Below the pieces are notes generated by a model. That model was given only the letters and a program-made list of their open reading frames with translations. It made no database searches and was not told the DNA's origin. A stretch of 64,000 bases of DNA from Panorpa germanica (taxonomy: Eukaryota; Arthropoda; Insecta; Mecoptera; Panorpidae), in NCBI GenBank assembly GCA_963678705.1, contig OY783204.1:13340759-13404758 (forward strand), written 5' to 3'. Both the position numbers and the translations under genes were made by a program. Of this stretch, positions 23,610 through 37,857 are shown piece by piece. Position 1 is the stretch's first letter. Each line of letters begins with the position of its first letter.

Positions 23610-25185
23610 CGCGTAATGAAAAATTTGTTTTTAACACTGGTTTCCAACTGTCAAACTTTTGTAAAAACACTTTGTTTAGGGTAAATTAACACAAATTTAA
23701 AACAAACTTAAATACTTTTCGTTTGAAAAAGTATTCATATAATTTATTAAATTTTTTTCCATAATTAATTTCTCACTTTTAATCACTTTTTTTGCCTAAA
23801 GTAGCAGGAGCCGATCACACACATAGTAGATAGGAACCACTTGTGTTGCAAAGCAATATTAACGTACTCGTTAACCAATACGTAGGTCTTCCTTTTTCTA
23901 TTAAGTCCCTTCTGTCTTGCCAGAGCTTATGCATGTATGCATTCATCTCTTTGGCAATATATTTGGTATCGTCTCCAGACTTTTATCCTACAGCCGCATA
24001 AACTTTAAATCCTCGAAATTTGTCGCATTAATTTTAAATCATCAAAATTTGATTTTTTCAGTTCTAGCGTAATTTGTACTTGAGTAAGTGAATGAGTGAT
24101 TTTTAAATCTAAAGGAATTGTCCCCAATATCATTTGCACCAGTTCTGTAGATACAGTTCTGCAACAACGCGTCAACGTCAATAACATAGTTCTTTGCATT
24201 GAAGATCTGGAAGATTGATCCTGTAATACCATGCCGAAGCACAATACACAACTATTAGCATAAATGCCCCCTTGTATAGTGTCGGCATAGTTGCCGAGTT
24301 TAAGCTTCATTCCGTCCTTGTGACACGCGCAAGGTGTGTTACAAGTTTATCATTCGTTGTTACTGTATTTGTTTCGTAGCTTTGTAGCTTCAAGAAACTA
24401 CAAATTTTATATATAGCAGGTCGAGAACGGCTTTCTAGGGTTTCTGTACTATTTGCACCGATAAGGATCACATTATCGTTGGCAAAACATATGTCTACAC
24501 AACCTTTCTAGTGAGAAACACAGTTCTCGTCAAATACCATGTTCCAGAGCTCAGGCCCCATTACAGATCGCTGAGGACAACCTTTAGATAGTTGCCTTTT
24601 CATGGAACGGTAATCGGTTTGTAAAATAATATTCGACAATAAAAATAGTTCTCCATAGCGCAGTAGACGTACCTATAGGCTTTTGCCGGTCTAATTCTTT
24701 GAAGGTCACTTGGCCACCGGACATCAACAAAGGCACACTGAATTTCTATAAATATCTCATATACATACTTGTACTTATGCCTACTTACTTACCATTTGTT
24801 TGTTACCATTGAATGTTCATGAACGATCAATCACTATTTCTGAAAAACCGCATATATTGTTCACTTATAACAATTAATACACTCTCATTATTATTTAAAA
24901 CACGCATTTATATAAACTAATTCTTGTGCTTTAATATTATTTATAGTTAATGTTATTCGTCTTACTTGATAGTGGGCGGCAACCTTTTGTCTTCCGTATA
25001 TTTGTAGTGTTTATATGAGGTCTTCCTTATATATCTCTACAGATTTCTTGAATTTTAAACAACTTGATGTTTTAGCACTAACACTAACCTAATTATTATC
25101 ACTTTTTTTGTCTATCGCACTTATAATGTCTTATATCAAACATCAAAGTTACAAATTTGAGGTTATGTTTATAAGACCGCGTGTA
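23610..25185. repeat. Satellite unit 16, subtype C, short form (1576 bp)
   Basis: C marks on the left, short 9-base-deleted variant on the right. It pairs with unit 15 in a B-C order as units 12-13 do. Confidence 0.96.
23855..24748 (-). pseudogene. R1-like RT relic, unit 16 (C)
   Basis: A TAG between motifs B and C (tttctagtgag at 24507-24517) breaks the B/C frame. Thumb frame open 24005-24310. Confidence 0.78.
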
Positions 25186-26771
25186 CGCGTAATGAATAAT
25201 TCGTTTTTAACACTGGTTTCAAACTGTCAAACTTTTGTAAAAACACTTTGTTTAGGGTAAATTAACACAAATTTAAAACAAACTTAAATACTTTTCGTTT
25301 GAAAAAGTATTCATATAATTAATTTAATTTTTTTCCATAATTAATTTCTCACTTTTAATCACTTTTTTCACCTAAAGTAGCAGGAGCCGATCACACACAT
25401 AGTAGATAGGAACCACTTGTGTTGCAAAGCAATATTAACGTCCTTGTAAACAAATACGTAGGTCTTCCTTTTTGTATTAAGTCCCATCTGTCTTGCCAGA
25501 GCTTATGCATATATGCATTCATCTCTTTGGCAATATATTTGGTATCGTCTCCAGACTTTTATCCTACAGCCGCATTAACTTTAAATCCTCGAAATTTGTC
25601 GCATTAATTTTAAATCATTAAAATTTGATTTTTTCAGTTCTAGCGTAATTTGTACTTGAGTAAGTGCATGAGTGATATTTAAATCTAAAGGAATTGTCCC
25701 CAATATCATTTGCACCAGTTCTGTAGATACAGTTCTGCAACAACGCGTCATCGTCAATAACATAGTTCTTTGCATGGAAGATCTGGAAGATTGATCCTGT
25801 AATACCATGCCGAAGCACAATACACAACTATTAGCATAAATGCCCCTTTGTATAGTGTCGGCATAGTTGCCGAGTTTAAGCTTCATTCCGTCCTTGTGAC
25901 ACGCGCAAGGTGTGTTACAAGTTTATCATTCGTTGTTACTGTATTTGTTTTGTAGCTTTGTAGCTTCAAGAAACTACAGATTTTATATATAGCAGGTCGA
26001 GAACGGCTTTCTAGGGTTTCTGTACTATTTGCACCGATAAGGATCACATTATTGTTGGCAAAACATATGTCTACACAACCTTTCGAGTGAGAAACACAGT
26101 TCTCGTCGAATACCATGTTCTAGAGCTCAGGCATTATTACAGATCGCTGAGGACAACCTTTAGATAGTTGCCTTTTCATGGAACGGTAATCGGTTTGTAA
26201 AATAATGTTCGACAATGAAAATAGTTCTCCATAGCGCAGTAGACGTACCTATAGGTTTTTGCCGGTCTAATTCTTTGAAGGTCACTTGGCCACCGGACAT
26301 AAACAAAGGCACACTGAATTTCTATAAATATCTCATATACATACTTGTACTTATGCCTACTTACTTACCATTTGTTTGTTACCATTGAATGTTCATGAAC
26401 GATCAATCACTATTTCCAAGAAAACCGCATATATTGTTCACTTAATCACTTATAACAATTAATACACTCTCATTATTATTTAAAACACGCATTTATATAA
26501 ACTAATTCTTGTGCTTTAATATTATTTATAGTTATTGTTATTCGACTTACTTGATAGTGGGCGGCAACCTTTTGTCTTCCGTATATTTGTAGTGTTTATA
26601 TGAGGTCTTCCTTATATATCTCTACAGATTTCTTGAATTTTAAACAACTTGATGTTTTAGCACTAACACTAACCTAATTATTATCACTTTTTTTGTCTAT
26701 CGCACTTATTAATGTCTTATATCAAACATCAAAGTTACAAATTTGAGGTAATGTTTATAAGACCGCGTGTA
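25186..26771. repeat. Satellite unit 17, subtype D
   Basis: D marks ggtttcaaactgtc, ggcattattac and gtgatatttaaatc. It starts with the variant cgcgtaatgaataattcg. Confidence 0.95.
25431..26324 (-). pseudogene. R1-like RT relic, unit 17 (D)
   Basis: Trp of PELWNM is TAG, as in unit 11, leaving 25883-26116; motif C reads FANNNV. Thumb frame open 25581-25886. Confidence 0.78.
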
Positions 26772-28359
26772 CGCGTAATGAAAAATTCGTTTTTAACTCT
26801 GGTTTCAAACTGTCAAACTTTTGTAAAAACACTTTGTTTAGGGTAAATTAACACAAATTTAAAACAAACTTAAATACTTTTCGTTTGAAAAAGTATTCAT
26901 ATAATTTATTTAATTTTTTTCCATAATTAATTTCTCACTTTTAATCACTTTTTTCACCTAAAGTAGCAGGAGCCGATCACACACATAGTAGATAGGAACC
27001 ACTTGTGTTGCAAAGCAATATTAACGTCCTTGTAAACCAATACGTAGGTCTTCCTTTTTGTATTAAGTCCCATCTGTCTTGCCAGAGCTTATGCATATAT
27101 GCATTCATCTTTTTTGGCAATATATTTGGTATCGTCTCCAGACTTTTATCCTACAGCCGCATTAACTTTAAATCCTCGAAATTTGTCGCATTAATTTTAA
27201 ATCATTAAAATTTGATTTTTTCAGTTCTAGCGTAATTTGTACTTGAGTAAGTGCATAAGTGATATTTAAATCTAAAGGAATTGTCCCCAATATCATTTGC
27301 ACCAGTTCTGTAGATACAGTTCTGCAACAACGCGTCATCGTCAATAACATAGTTCTTTGCATGGAAGATCTGGAAGATTGATCCTGTAATACCATGCCGA
27401 AGCACAATACACAAATATTAGCATAAATGCCCCCTTGTATAGTGTCGGCATAGTTGCCGAGTTTAAGCTTCATTCCGTCCTTGTGACACGCGCAAGGTGT
27501 GTTACAAGTTTATCATTCGTTGTTACTGTATTTGTTTTGTAGCTTTGTAGCTTCAAGAAACTACAGATTTTATATATAGCAGGTCGAGAACGGCTTTCTA
27601 GGGTTTCTGTACTATTTTCACCGATAAGGATCACATTATTGTTGGCAAAACATATGTCTACACAACCTTTCGAGTAATAAAACACAGTTCTCGTCGAATA
27701 CCATGTATCAAAGCTCAGGCATTATTACAGATCGCTGAGGACAACCTTTAGATAGTTGCCTTTTCATGGAACGGTAATCGGTTTGTAAAATAATGTTCGA
27801 CAATGAAAATAGTTCTCCATAGCGCAGTAGACGTACCTATAGGTTTTTGCCGGTCTAATTCTTTGAAGGTCACTTGGCCACCGGACATCAACAAAGGCAC
27901 ACTGAATTTCTATAAATATCTCATATACATACTTGTACTTATGCCTACTTACTTACCATTTGTTTGTTACCATTGAATGTTCATGAACGATCAATTACTA
28001 TTTCCAAGAAAACCGCATATATTGTTCACTTAATCACTTATAACAATTAATACACTCTCATTATTATTTAAAACACGCATTTATATAAACTAATTCTTGT
28101 GTTTTAATATTATTTATAGTTAATGTTATTCTACTTACTTGATAGTGGGCGGCAACATTTTGTCTTCCGTATATTTGTAGTGTTTATATGAGGTCTTCCT
28201 TATATATCTCTACAGATTTCTTGAATTTTAAACCACTTGATGTTTTAGCACTAACACTAACCTAACTATTATCACTTTTTTTGTCTATCGCACTTATTAA
28301 TGTCTTATATCAAACATCAAAGTTACAAATTTGAGGTTATGTTTATAAGACCGCGTGTA
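26772..28359. repeat. Satellite unit 18, subtype D (1588 bp)
   Basis: D-like unit with private insertions (cattcatcttttttggc and cgagtaataaaacac) that account for its slightly greater length. Confidence 0.95.
27017..27913 (-). pseudogene. R1-like RT relic, unit 18 (D)
   Basis: A one-base gain with substitutions (cgagtaataaaacac) disrupts the stretch between motifs B and C; remaining frame 27470-27685. Thumb frame 27168-27473. Confidence 0.77.
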
Positions 28360-29945
28360 CGCGTAATGAAAAATTCGTTTTTAACACTGGTTTCCAACTA
28401 TCAAACTTTTGTAAAAACACTTTGTTTAGGGTAAAGTAACACAAATTTAAAACAAACTTAAATACTTTTCGTTTGAAAAAGTATTCATATAATTTATTTA
28501 ATTTTTTTCCATAATTAATTTCTCACTTTTAATCACTTTTTTCACCTAAAGTAGCAGGAGCCGATCACACACATAGTAGATAGGAACCACTTGTGTTGCA
28601 AAGCAATATCAACGTCCTTGTAAACCAATACGTAGGTCTTCCTTTTTGTATTAAGTCCCATCTGTCTTGCCAGAGCTTATGCATATATGCATTCATCTCT
28701 TTGGCAATATATTTGGTATCGTCTCCAGACTTTTATCCTACAGCCGCATTAAATTTAAATCCTCGAAATTTGTCGCATTAATTTTAAATCATCAAAATTT
28801 GATTTTTTCAGTTCTAGCGTAATTTGTACTTGAGTAAGTGCATGAGTGATATTTAAATCTAAAGGAATTGTCCTTAATATCATTTGCACCAGTTCTGTAG
28901 ATACAGTCCTGCAACAACGCGTCATCGTCAATAACATAGTTCTTTGCATGGAAGATCTGAAAGATTAATCCTGTAATACCATGCCGAAGCACAATACACA
29001 ACTATTAGCATAAATGCCCCCTTGTATAGTGTCGGCATAGTTGCCGAGTTTAAGCTTCATTCCGTCCTTGTGACACGCGCAAGGTGTGTTACAAGTTTAT
29101 CATTCGTTGTTACTGTATTTGTTTTGTAGCTTTGTTGCTTCAAGAAACTACAGATTTTATATATAGCAGGTCGAGAACGGCTTTCTAGGGTTTCTGTACT
29201 ATTTGCACCGATGAGGATCACATTATTGTTGGCAAAACATATGTCTACACAACCTTTCGAGTGAGAAACACAGTTCTCGTCGAATACCATGTTCCAGAGC
29301 TCAGGCATTATTACAGATCGCTGAGGACAACCTTTAGATAGTTGCCTTTTCATGGAACGGTAATCGGTTTGTAAAATAATGTTTGACAATGCAAATAGTT
29401 CTCCATAGCGCAGTAGACGTACCTATAGGTTTTTGCCGGTCTAATTCTTTGAAGGTCACTTGGCCACCGGACATCAACAAAGGCACACTGAATTTCTATA
29501 AATATCTCATATACATACTTGTACTTATGCCTACTTACTTACCATTTGTTTGTTACCATTGAATGTTCATGAACGATCAATCACTATTTCCAAGAAAACC
29601 GCATATATTGTTCACTTAATCACTTAACACAATTAATACACTCTCATTATTATTTAAAACACGCATTTATATAAACTAATTCTTGTGTTTTAATATTATT
29701 TATAGTTAATGTTATTCTACTTACTTGATAGTGGGCGGCAACCTTTTGTCTTCCGTATATTTGTAGTGTTTATATGAGGTCTTCCTTATATATCTCTACA
29801 GATTTCTTGAATTTTAAACCACTTGATGTTTTAGCACTAACACTAACCTAACTATTATTACTTTTTTTGTCTATCGCACTTATTAATGTCTTATATCAAA
29901 CATCAAAGTTACAAATTTGAGGTTATGTTTATAAGACCGCGTGTA
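28360..29945. repeat. Satellite unit 19, subtype E1
   Basis: E1 marks: gtaaagtaacac, caatatcaacg, gtccttaatatc, gtcctgcaac, gctttgttgcttc, gatgaggatc and cacttaacacaatt. All recur in unit 21. Confidence 0.96.
28605..29498 (-). pseudogene. R1-like RT relic, unit 19 (E1)
   Basis: B/C frame open 29057-29389 (VIMPELW, FANNNV). Thumb frame cut by Gln to TAA, leaving 28755-28949. Confidence 0.78.
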
Positions 29946-31522
29946 CGCGTAATGAAAAATTCGTTTTTAACACTGGTTTCCAACTGTCAAACTTTTGTAA
30001 AAACACTTTGTTTAGGGTAAATTAACACAAATTTAAAACAAACTTAAATACTTTTCGTTTGAAAAAGTATTCATATAATTTATTTAATTTTTTTCCATAA
30101 TTCATATCTCACTTTTAATCACTTTTTTCACCTAAAGTAGCAGGAGCCGATCACACACATAGTAGATTGGAACCACTTGTGTTGCAAAGCAATATTAACG
30201 TCCTTGTAAACCAATACGTAGGTCTTCCTTTTTGTATTAAGTCTCATCTGTCTTGCCAGAGCTTATGCATATATGCATTCATCTCTTTGGCAATATATTT
30301 GGTATCGTCTCCAGACTTTTATCCTACAGCCGCATTAACTTTAAATCCTCGAAATTTGTCGCATTAATTTTAAATCATCAAAATTTGATTTTTTCAGTTC
30401 TAGCGTAATTTGTACTTGAGTAAGTGCATGAGTGATTTTTAAATCTAAAGGAATTGTCCCCAATATCACTTGCACCACTTCTGTAGATACAGTTCTGCAA
30501 CAACGCGTCATCGTCAATAACATAGTTCTTTGCATGGAAGATCTGGAAGATTGATCCTGTAATACCATGCCGAAGCACAATACACAACTATTAGCATAAA
30601 TGCCCCCTTGTATAGTGTCGGCCTAGTTGCCGAGTTTAAGCTTTATTCCGTCCTTGTGACACGCGCAAGGTGTGTTACAAGTTTATCATTCGTTATTACT
30701 GTATTTGTTTCGTAGCTTTGTAGCTTCAAGAAACTACAGATTTTATATATAGCAGGTCGAGAACGGCTTTCTAGGGTTTCTGTACTATTTGCACCGATAA
30801 GGATCACATTATCGTTGGCAAAACATATGTCTACACAACCTTTCGAGTGAGAAACACAGTTCTCGTCGAATACCATGTTCCAGAGCTCAGACCCCATTAC
30901 AGATCGCTGAGGACAACCTTTAGATAGTTGCCTTTTCATGGAACGGTAATCGGTTTGTAAAATAATGTTCGACAATAAAAATAGTTCTCCATAGCGCAGT
31001 AGACGTACCTATAGGTTTTTGCCGGTCTAATTCTTTGAAGGTCACTTGGCCACCGGACATCAACGAAGGCACACTGAATTTCTATAAATATCTCATATAC
31101 ATACTTGTACTTATGCCTACTTACTTACCATTTGTTTGTTACCATTGAATGTTCATGAACGATTAATCACTATTTCCGAAAAACCGCATATATTGTTCAC
31201 TTATAACAATTAATACACTCTCATTATTATTTAAAACACGCATTTATATAAACTAATTCTTGTGATTTAATATTATTTATAGTTAATGTTATTCGACTTA
31301 CTTGATAGTGGGCGGCAACCTTTTGTCTTCCGTATATTTGTAGTGTTTATATGAGGTCTTCCTTATATATCTCTACAGATTTCTTGAATTTTAAACAACT
31401 TGATGTTTTAGCACTAACACTAACCTAATTATTATCACTTTTTTTGTCTATCGCACTTATTAATGTTTTATATCAAACATCAAAGTTACAAATTTGAGGT
31501 TATGTTTATAAGACCGCGTGTA
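29946..31522. repeat. Satellite unit 20, subtype E2, short form (1577 bp)
   Basis: E2 marks: gctttattccg, cgttattactg, cagaccccatt, caacgaaggc and gattaatcac. All recur in unit 22. Confidence 0.96.
30191..31084 (-). pseudogene. R1-like RT relic, unit 20 (E2)
   Basis: B/C frame open 30643-30975 (VMGSELW). Thumb frame cut by tcggcctag, leaving 30341-30580. Confidence 0.78.
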
Positions 31523-33108
31523 CGCGTAATGAAAAATTCGTTTTTAACACTGGTTTCCAACTATCAAACTTTTGTAAAAACACTTTGTTTAGGGTAAAGT
31601 AACACAAATTTAAAAAAAACTTAAATACTTTTCGTTTGAAAAAGTATTCATATAATTTATTTAATTTTTTTCCATAATTAATTTCTCACTTTTAATCACT
31701 TTTTTCACCTAAAGTAGCAGGAGCCGATCACACACATAGTAGATAGGAACCACTTGTGTTGCAAAGCAATATCAACGTCCTTGTAAACCAATACGTAGGT
31801 CTTCCTTTTTGTATTAAGTCCCATCTGTCTTGCCAGAGCTTATGCATATATGCATTCATCTCTTTGGCAATATATTTGGTATCGTCTTTAGACTTTTATC
31901 CTACAGCCGCATTAAATTTAAATCCTCGAAATTTGTCGCATTAATTTTAAATCATCAAAATTTGATTTTTTCAGTTCTAGCGTAATTTGTACTTGAGTAA
32001 GTGCATGAGTGATATTTAAATCTAAAGGAATTGTCCTTAATATCATTTGCACCAGTTCTGTAGATACAGTCCTGCAACAACGCGTCATCGTCAATAACAT
32101 AGTTCTTTGCATGGAAGATCTGAAAGATTAATCCTGTAATACCATGCCGAAGCACAATACACAACTATTAGCATAAATGCCCCCTTGTATAGTGTCGGCA
32201 TAGTTGCCGAGTTTAAGCTTTATTCCGTCCTTGTGACACGCGCAAGGTGTGTTACAAGTTTATCATTCGTTGTTACTGTATTTGTTTTGTAGCTTTGTTG
32301 CTTCAAGAAACTACAGATTTTATATATAGCAGGTCGAGAACGGCTTTCTAGGGTTTCTGTACTATTTGCACCGATGAGGATCACATTATTGTTGGCAAAA
32401 CATATGTCTACACAACCTTTCGAGTGAGAAACACAGTTCTCGTCGAATACCATGTTCCAGAGCTCAGGCATTATTACAGATCGCTGAGGACAACCTTTAG
32501 ATAGTTGCCTTTTCATGGAACGGTAATCGGTTTGTAAAATAATGTTTGACAATGCAAATAGTTCTCCATAGCGCAGTAGACGTACCTATAGGTTTTTGCC
32601 GGTCTAATTCTTTGAAGGTCACTTGGCCACCGGACATCAACAAAGGCACACTGAATTTCTATAAATATCTCATATACATACTTGTACTTATGCCTACTTA
32701 CTTACCATTTGTTTGTTACCATTGAATGTTCATAAACGATCAATCACTATTTCCAAGAAAACCGCATATATTGTTCACTTAATCACTTAACACAATTAAT
32801 ACACTCTCATTATTATTTAAAACACGCATTTATATAAACTAATTCTTGTGTTTTAATATTATTTATAGTTAATGTTATTCTACTTACTTGATAGTGGGCG
32901 GCAACCTTTTGTCTTCCGTATATTTGTAGTGTTTATATGAGGTCTTCCTTATATATCTCTACAGATTTCTTGAATTTTAAACCACTTGATGTTTTAGCAC
33001 TAACACTAACCTAACTATTATTACTTTTTTTGTCTATCGCACTTATTAATGTCTTATATCAAACATCAAAGTTACAAATTTAAGGTTATGTTTATAAGAC
33101 CGCGTGTA
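31523..33108. repeat. Satellite unit 21, subtype E1
   Basis: Carries every E1 mark of unit 19, 3163 bases downstream. Private changes: taaaaaaaactt, cgtctttagac, tcataaacg and tttaaggttatg. Confidence 0.96.
31768..32661 (-). pseudogene. R1-like RT relic, unit 21 (E1)
   Basis: Same lesions as unit 19: B/C frame 32220-32552, thumb 31918-32112. Confidence 0.78.
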
Positions 33109-34685
33109 CGCGTAATGAAAAATTCGTTTTTAACACTGGTTTCCAACTGTCAAACTTTTGTAAAAACACTTTGTTTAGGGTAAATAAACACAAATTTAAA
33201 ACAAACTTAAATACTTTTCGTTTGAAAAAGTATTCATATAATTTATTTAATTTTTTTCCATAATTCATATCTCACTTTTAATCACTTTTTTCACCTAAAG
33301 TAGCAGGAGCCGATCACACACATAGTAGATTGGAACCACTTGTGTTGCAAAGCAATATTAACGTCCTTGTAAACCAATACGTAGGTCTTCCTTTTTGTAT
33401 TAAGTCTCATCTGTCTTGCCAGAGCTTATGCATATATGCATTCATCTCTTTGGCAATATATTTGGTATCGTCTCCAGACTTTTATCCTACAGCCGCATTA
33501 ACTTTAAATCCTCGAAATTTGTCGCATTAATTTTAAATCATCAAAATTTGATTTTTTTAGTTCTAGCGTAACTTGTACTTGAGTAAGTGCATGAGTGATT
33601 TTTAAATCTTAAGGAATTGTCCCCTAAATCACTTGCACCACTTCTGTAGATACAGTTCTGCAACAACGCGTCATCGTCAATAACATAGTTCTTTGCATGG
33701 AAGATCTGGAAGATTGATCCTGTAATACCATGCCGAAGCACAATACACAACTATTAGCATAAATGCCCCCTTGTATAGTGTCGGCCTAGTTGCCGAGTTT
33801 AAGCTTTATTCCGTCCTTGTGACACGCGCAAGGTGTGTTACAAGTTTATCATTCGTTATTACTGTATTTGTTTCGTAGCTTTGTAGCTTCAAGAAACTAC
33901 AGATTTTATATATAGCAGGTCGAGAACGGCTTTCTAGGGTTTCTGTACTATTTGCACCGATAAGGATCACATTATCGTTGGCAAAACATATGTCTACACA
34001 ACCTTTTGAGTGAGAAACACAGTTCTCGTCGAATACCATGTTCCAGAGCTCAGACCCCATTACAGATCGCTGAGGACAACCTTTAGATAGTTGCCTTTTC
34101 ATGGAACGGTAATCGGTTTGTAAAACAATGTTCGACAATGAAAATAGTTCTCCATAGCGCAGTAGACGTACCTATAGGTTTTTGCCGGTCTAATTCTTTG
34201 AAGGTCACTTGGCCACCGGACATCAACGAAGGCACACTGAATTTCTATAAATATCTCATATACATACTTGTACTTATGCCTACTTACTTACCATTTGTTT
34301 GTTACCATTGAATGTTCATGAACGATTAATCACTATTTCCGAAAAACCGCATATATTGTTCACTTATAACAATTAATACACTCTCATTATTATTTAAAAC
34401 ACGCATTTATATAAACTAATTCTTGTGCTTTAATATTATTCATAGTTAATGTTATTCGACTTACTTGATAGTGGGCGGCAACCTTTTGTCTTCCGTATAT
34501 TTGTAGTGTTTATATGAGGTCTTCCTTATATATCTCTACAGATTTCTTGAATTTTAAACAACTTGATGTTTTAGCACTAACACTAACCTAATTATTATCA
34601 CTTTTTTTGTCTATCGCACTTATTAATGTCTTATATCAAACATCAAAGTTACAAATTTGAGGTTATGTTTATAAGACCGCGTGTA
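33109..34685. repeat. Satellite unit 22, subtype E2, short form (1577 bp)
   Basis: Carries every E2 mark of unit 20. Private changes: gtcccctaaatcac, aaatcttaagg and ccttttgagtg. Confidence 0.96.
33354..34247 (-). pseudogene. R1-like RT relic, unit 22 (E2)
   Basis: B/C frame 33806-34138 as in unit 20. Thumb frame additionally broken by aaatcttaagg and the Leu-Gly changes beside it. Confidence 0.78.
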
Positions 34686-36271
34686 CGCGTAATGAAAAAT
34701 TCGTTTTTAACACTGGTTTCCAACTATCAAACTTTTGTAAAAACACTTTGTTTAGGGTAAAGTAACACAAATTTAAAACAAACTTAAATACTTTTCGTTT
34801 GAAAAAGTATTCATATAATTTATTTAATTTTTTTCCATAATTAATTTCTCACTTTTAATCACTTTTTTCACCTAAAGTAGCAGGAGCCGATCACACACAT
34901 AGTAGATAGGAACCACTTGTGTTGCAAAGCAATATCAACGTCCTTGTAAACCAATACGTAGGTCTTTCTTTTTGTATTAAGTCCCATCTGTCTTGCCAGA
35001 GCTTATGCATATATGCATTCATCTCTTTGGCAATATATTTGGTATCGTCTCCAGACTTTTATCCTACAGCCGCATTAACTTTAAATCCTCGAAATTTGTC
35101 GCATTAATTTTAAATCATCAAAATTTGATTTTTTCAGTTCTAGCGTAATTTGTACTTGAGTAAGTGCATGAGTGATATTTAAATCTAAAGGAATTGTCCC
35201 CAATATCATTTGCACCAGTTCTGTAGATACAGTTCTGCAACCACGCGTCATCGTCAATAACATAGTTCTGTGCATGGAAGATCTGGAAGATTGATCCTGT
35301 AATACCATGCCGAAGCACAATACACAACTATTAGCATAAATGCCCCCTTGTATAGTGTCGGCATAGTTGCCGAGTTTAAGCTTCATTCCGTCCTTGTGAC
35401 ACGCGCAAGGTGTGTTACAAGTTTATCATTCGTTGTTACTGTATTTGTTTTGTAGCTTTGTAGCTTCAAGAAACTACAGATTTTATATATAGCAGGTCGA
35501 GAACGGCTTTCTAGGGTTTCTGTACTATTTGCACCGATAAGGATCACATTATTGTTGGCAAAACATATGTCTACACAACCTTTCGAGTGAGAAACACAGT
35601 TCTCGTCGAATACCATGTTCCAAAGCTCAGGCATTATTACAGATCGCTGAGGACAACCATTAGATAGTTGCCTTTTCATGGAACGGTAATCGGTTTGTAA
35701 AACAATGTTCGACAATGAAAATAGTTCTCCATAGCGCAGTAGACGTACCTATAGGTTTTTGCCGGTCTAATTCTTAGAAGGTCACTTGGCCACCGGACAT
35801 CAACAAAGGCACACTGAATTTCTATAAATATCTCATATACATACTTGTACTTATGCCTACTTACTTACCATTTGTTTGTTACCATTGAATGTTCATGAAC
35901 GATCAATCACTATTTCCAAGAAAACCGCATATATTGTTCACTTAATCACTTATAACAATTAATACACTCTCATTATTATTTAAAACACGCATTTATATAA
36001 ACTAATTCTTGTGATTTAATATTATTTATAGTTAATGTTATTCGACTTACTTGATAGTGGGCGGCAACCTTTTGTCTTCCGTATATTTGTAGTGTTTATA
36101 TGAGGTCTTCCTTAATTATCTCTACAGATTTCTTGAATTTTAAACCACTTGATGTTTTAGCACTAACACTAACCTAATTATTATCACTTTTTTTGTCTAT
36201 CGCACTTATTAATGTCTTATATCAAACATCAAAGTTACAAATTTGAGGTTATGTTTATAAGACCGCGTGTA
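34686..36271. repeat. Satellite unit 23, E1-like left, F-like right
   Basis: Left end has E1 marks gtaaagtaacac and caatatcaacg. The right has ccaaagctcaggc (shared with F1), and attcttagaaggtc with ccttaattatc (shared with unit 25). Confidence 0.95.
34931..35824 (-). pseudogene. R1-like RT relic, unit 23
   Basis: Frames open 35383-35715 and 35081-35386; RTMLLTMTRCCR reads with Gly for the first Cys. Confidence 0.78.
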
Positions 36272-37857
36272 CGCGTAATGAAAAATTCGTTTTTAACACT
36301 GGTTTCCAACTATCAAACTTTTGTAAAAACACTTTGTTTAGGGTAAATTAACACAAATTTAAAACAAACTTAAATACTTTTCGTTTGAAAAAGTATTCAT
36401 ATAATTTATTTAATTTTTTTCCATAATTAATTTCTCACTTTAAATCACTTTTTTCATCTAAAGTAGCAGGAGCCGATCACACACATAGTAGATAGGAACC
36501 ACTTGTGTTGCAAAACAATATTAACGTCCTTGTAAACCAATACGTAGGTCTTCCTTTTTGTATTAAGTCCCATCTGTCTTGCCAGAGCTTATGCATATAT
36601 GCATTCATCTCTTTGGCAATATATTTGGTATCGTCTCCAGACTTTTATCCTACAGCCGCATTAACTTTAAATCCTCGAAATTTGTCGCATTAATTTTAAA
36701 TCATCAAAATTTGATTTTTTCAGTTCTAGCGTAATTTGTACTTAAGTAAGTGCATGAGTGATATTTAAATCTAAAGGAATTGTCCCCAATATCATTTGCA
36801 CCAGTTCTGTAGATACAGTTCTGCAACAACGCGTCATCGTCAATAACATAGTTCTTTGCATGGAAGATCTGGAAGATTGATCCTGTAATACCATGCCGAA
36901 GCACAATACACAACTATTAGCATAAATGCCCCCTTGTATAGTGTCGGCATAGTTGCCGAGTTTAAGCTTCATTCCGTCCTTGTGACACGCGCAAGGTGTG
37001 TTACAAGTTTATCATTCGTTGTTACTGTATTTGTTTTGTAGCTTTGTAGCTTCAAGAAACTACAGATTTTATATATAGCAGGTCGAGAACGGCTTTCTAG
37101 GGTTTCTGTACTATTTGCACCGATAAGGATCACATTATTGTTGGCAAAACATATGTCTACACAACCTTTCGAGTGAGAAACACAGTTCTCGTCGAATACC
37201 ATGTTCCAAAGCTCAGGCATTATTACAGATCGCTGAGGACAACCTTTAGATAGTTGCCTTTTCATGGAACGGTAATCGGTTTGTAAAATAATGTTCGACA
37301 ATGAAAATAGTTCTCCATAGCGCAGTAGACGTACCTATAGGTTTTTGCCGGTCTAATTTTTTGAAGGTCACTTGGCCACCGGACATCAACAAAGGCACAC
37401 TGAATTTCTATAAATATCTCATATACATACTTGTTCTTATGCCTACTTACTTACCATTTGTTTGTTACCTTTGAATGTTCATGAACGATCAATCACTATT
37501 TCCAAGAAAACCGCATATATTGTTCACTTAATCACTTATAACAATTAATACACTCTCATTATTATTTAAAACACGCATTTATATAAACTAATTCTTGTGT
37601 TTTAATATTATTTATAGTTAATGTTATTCGACTTACTTGATAGTGGGCGGCAACCTTTTGTCTTCCGTATATTTGTAGTGTTTATATAAGGTCTTCCTTA
37701 TATATCTCTACAGATTTTTTGAATTTTAAACCACTTGATGTTTTAGCACTAACACTAACCTAATTATTACCAGTTTTTTTGTCTATCGCACTTATTAATG
37801 TCTTATATCAAACATCAAAGTTACAAATTTGAGGTTATGTTTATAAGATTGCGTGTA
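36272..37857. repeat. Satellite unit 24, subtype F1
   Basis: F1 marks: ctttaaatcac, gcaaaacaatatt, acttaagtaag, cttgttcttatg, acctttgaatg, tatataaggtc, attaccagttt and aagattgcgtg. Confidence 0.96.
36517..37410 (-). pseudogene. R1-like RT relic, unit 24 (F1)
   Basis: B/C frame open 36969-37301. Thumb frame ends early at 36742 through a stop (acttaagtaag on plus). Confidence 0.78.

Larger units (their letters stand above)
28360..34685. repeat. Higher-order repeat: E1-E2 dimer, two copies (period 3163 bp)
   Basis: Units 19-20 and 21-22 share long lists of diagnostic variants in the same order, including the long/short length alternation (1586 + 1577). The most likely origin is a recent duplication of two units by unequal exchange. 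Confidence 0.9.
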
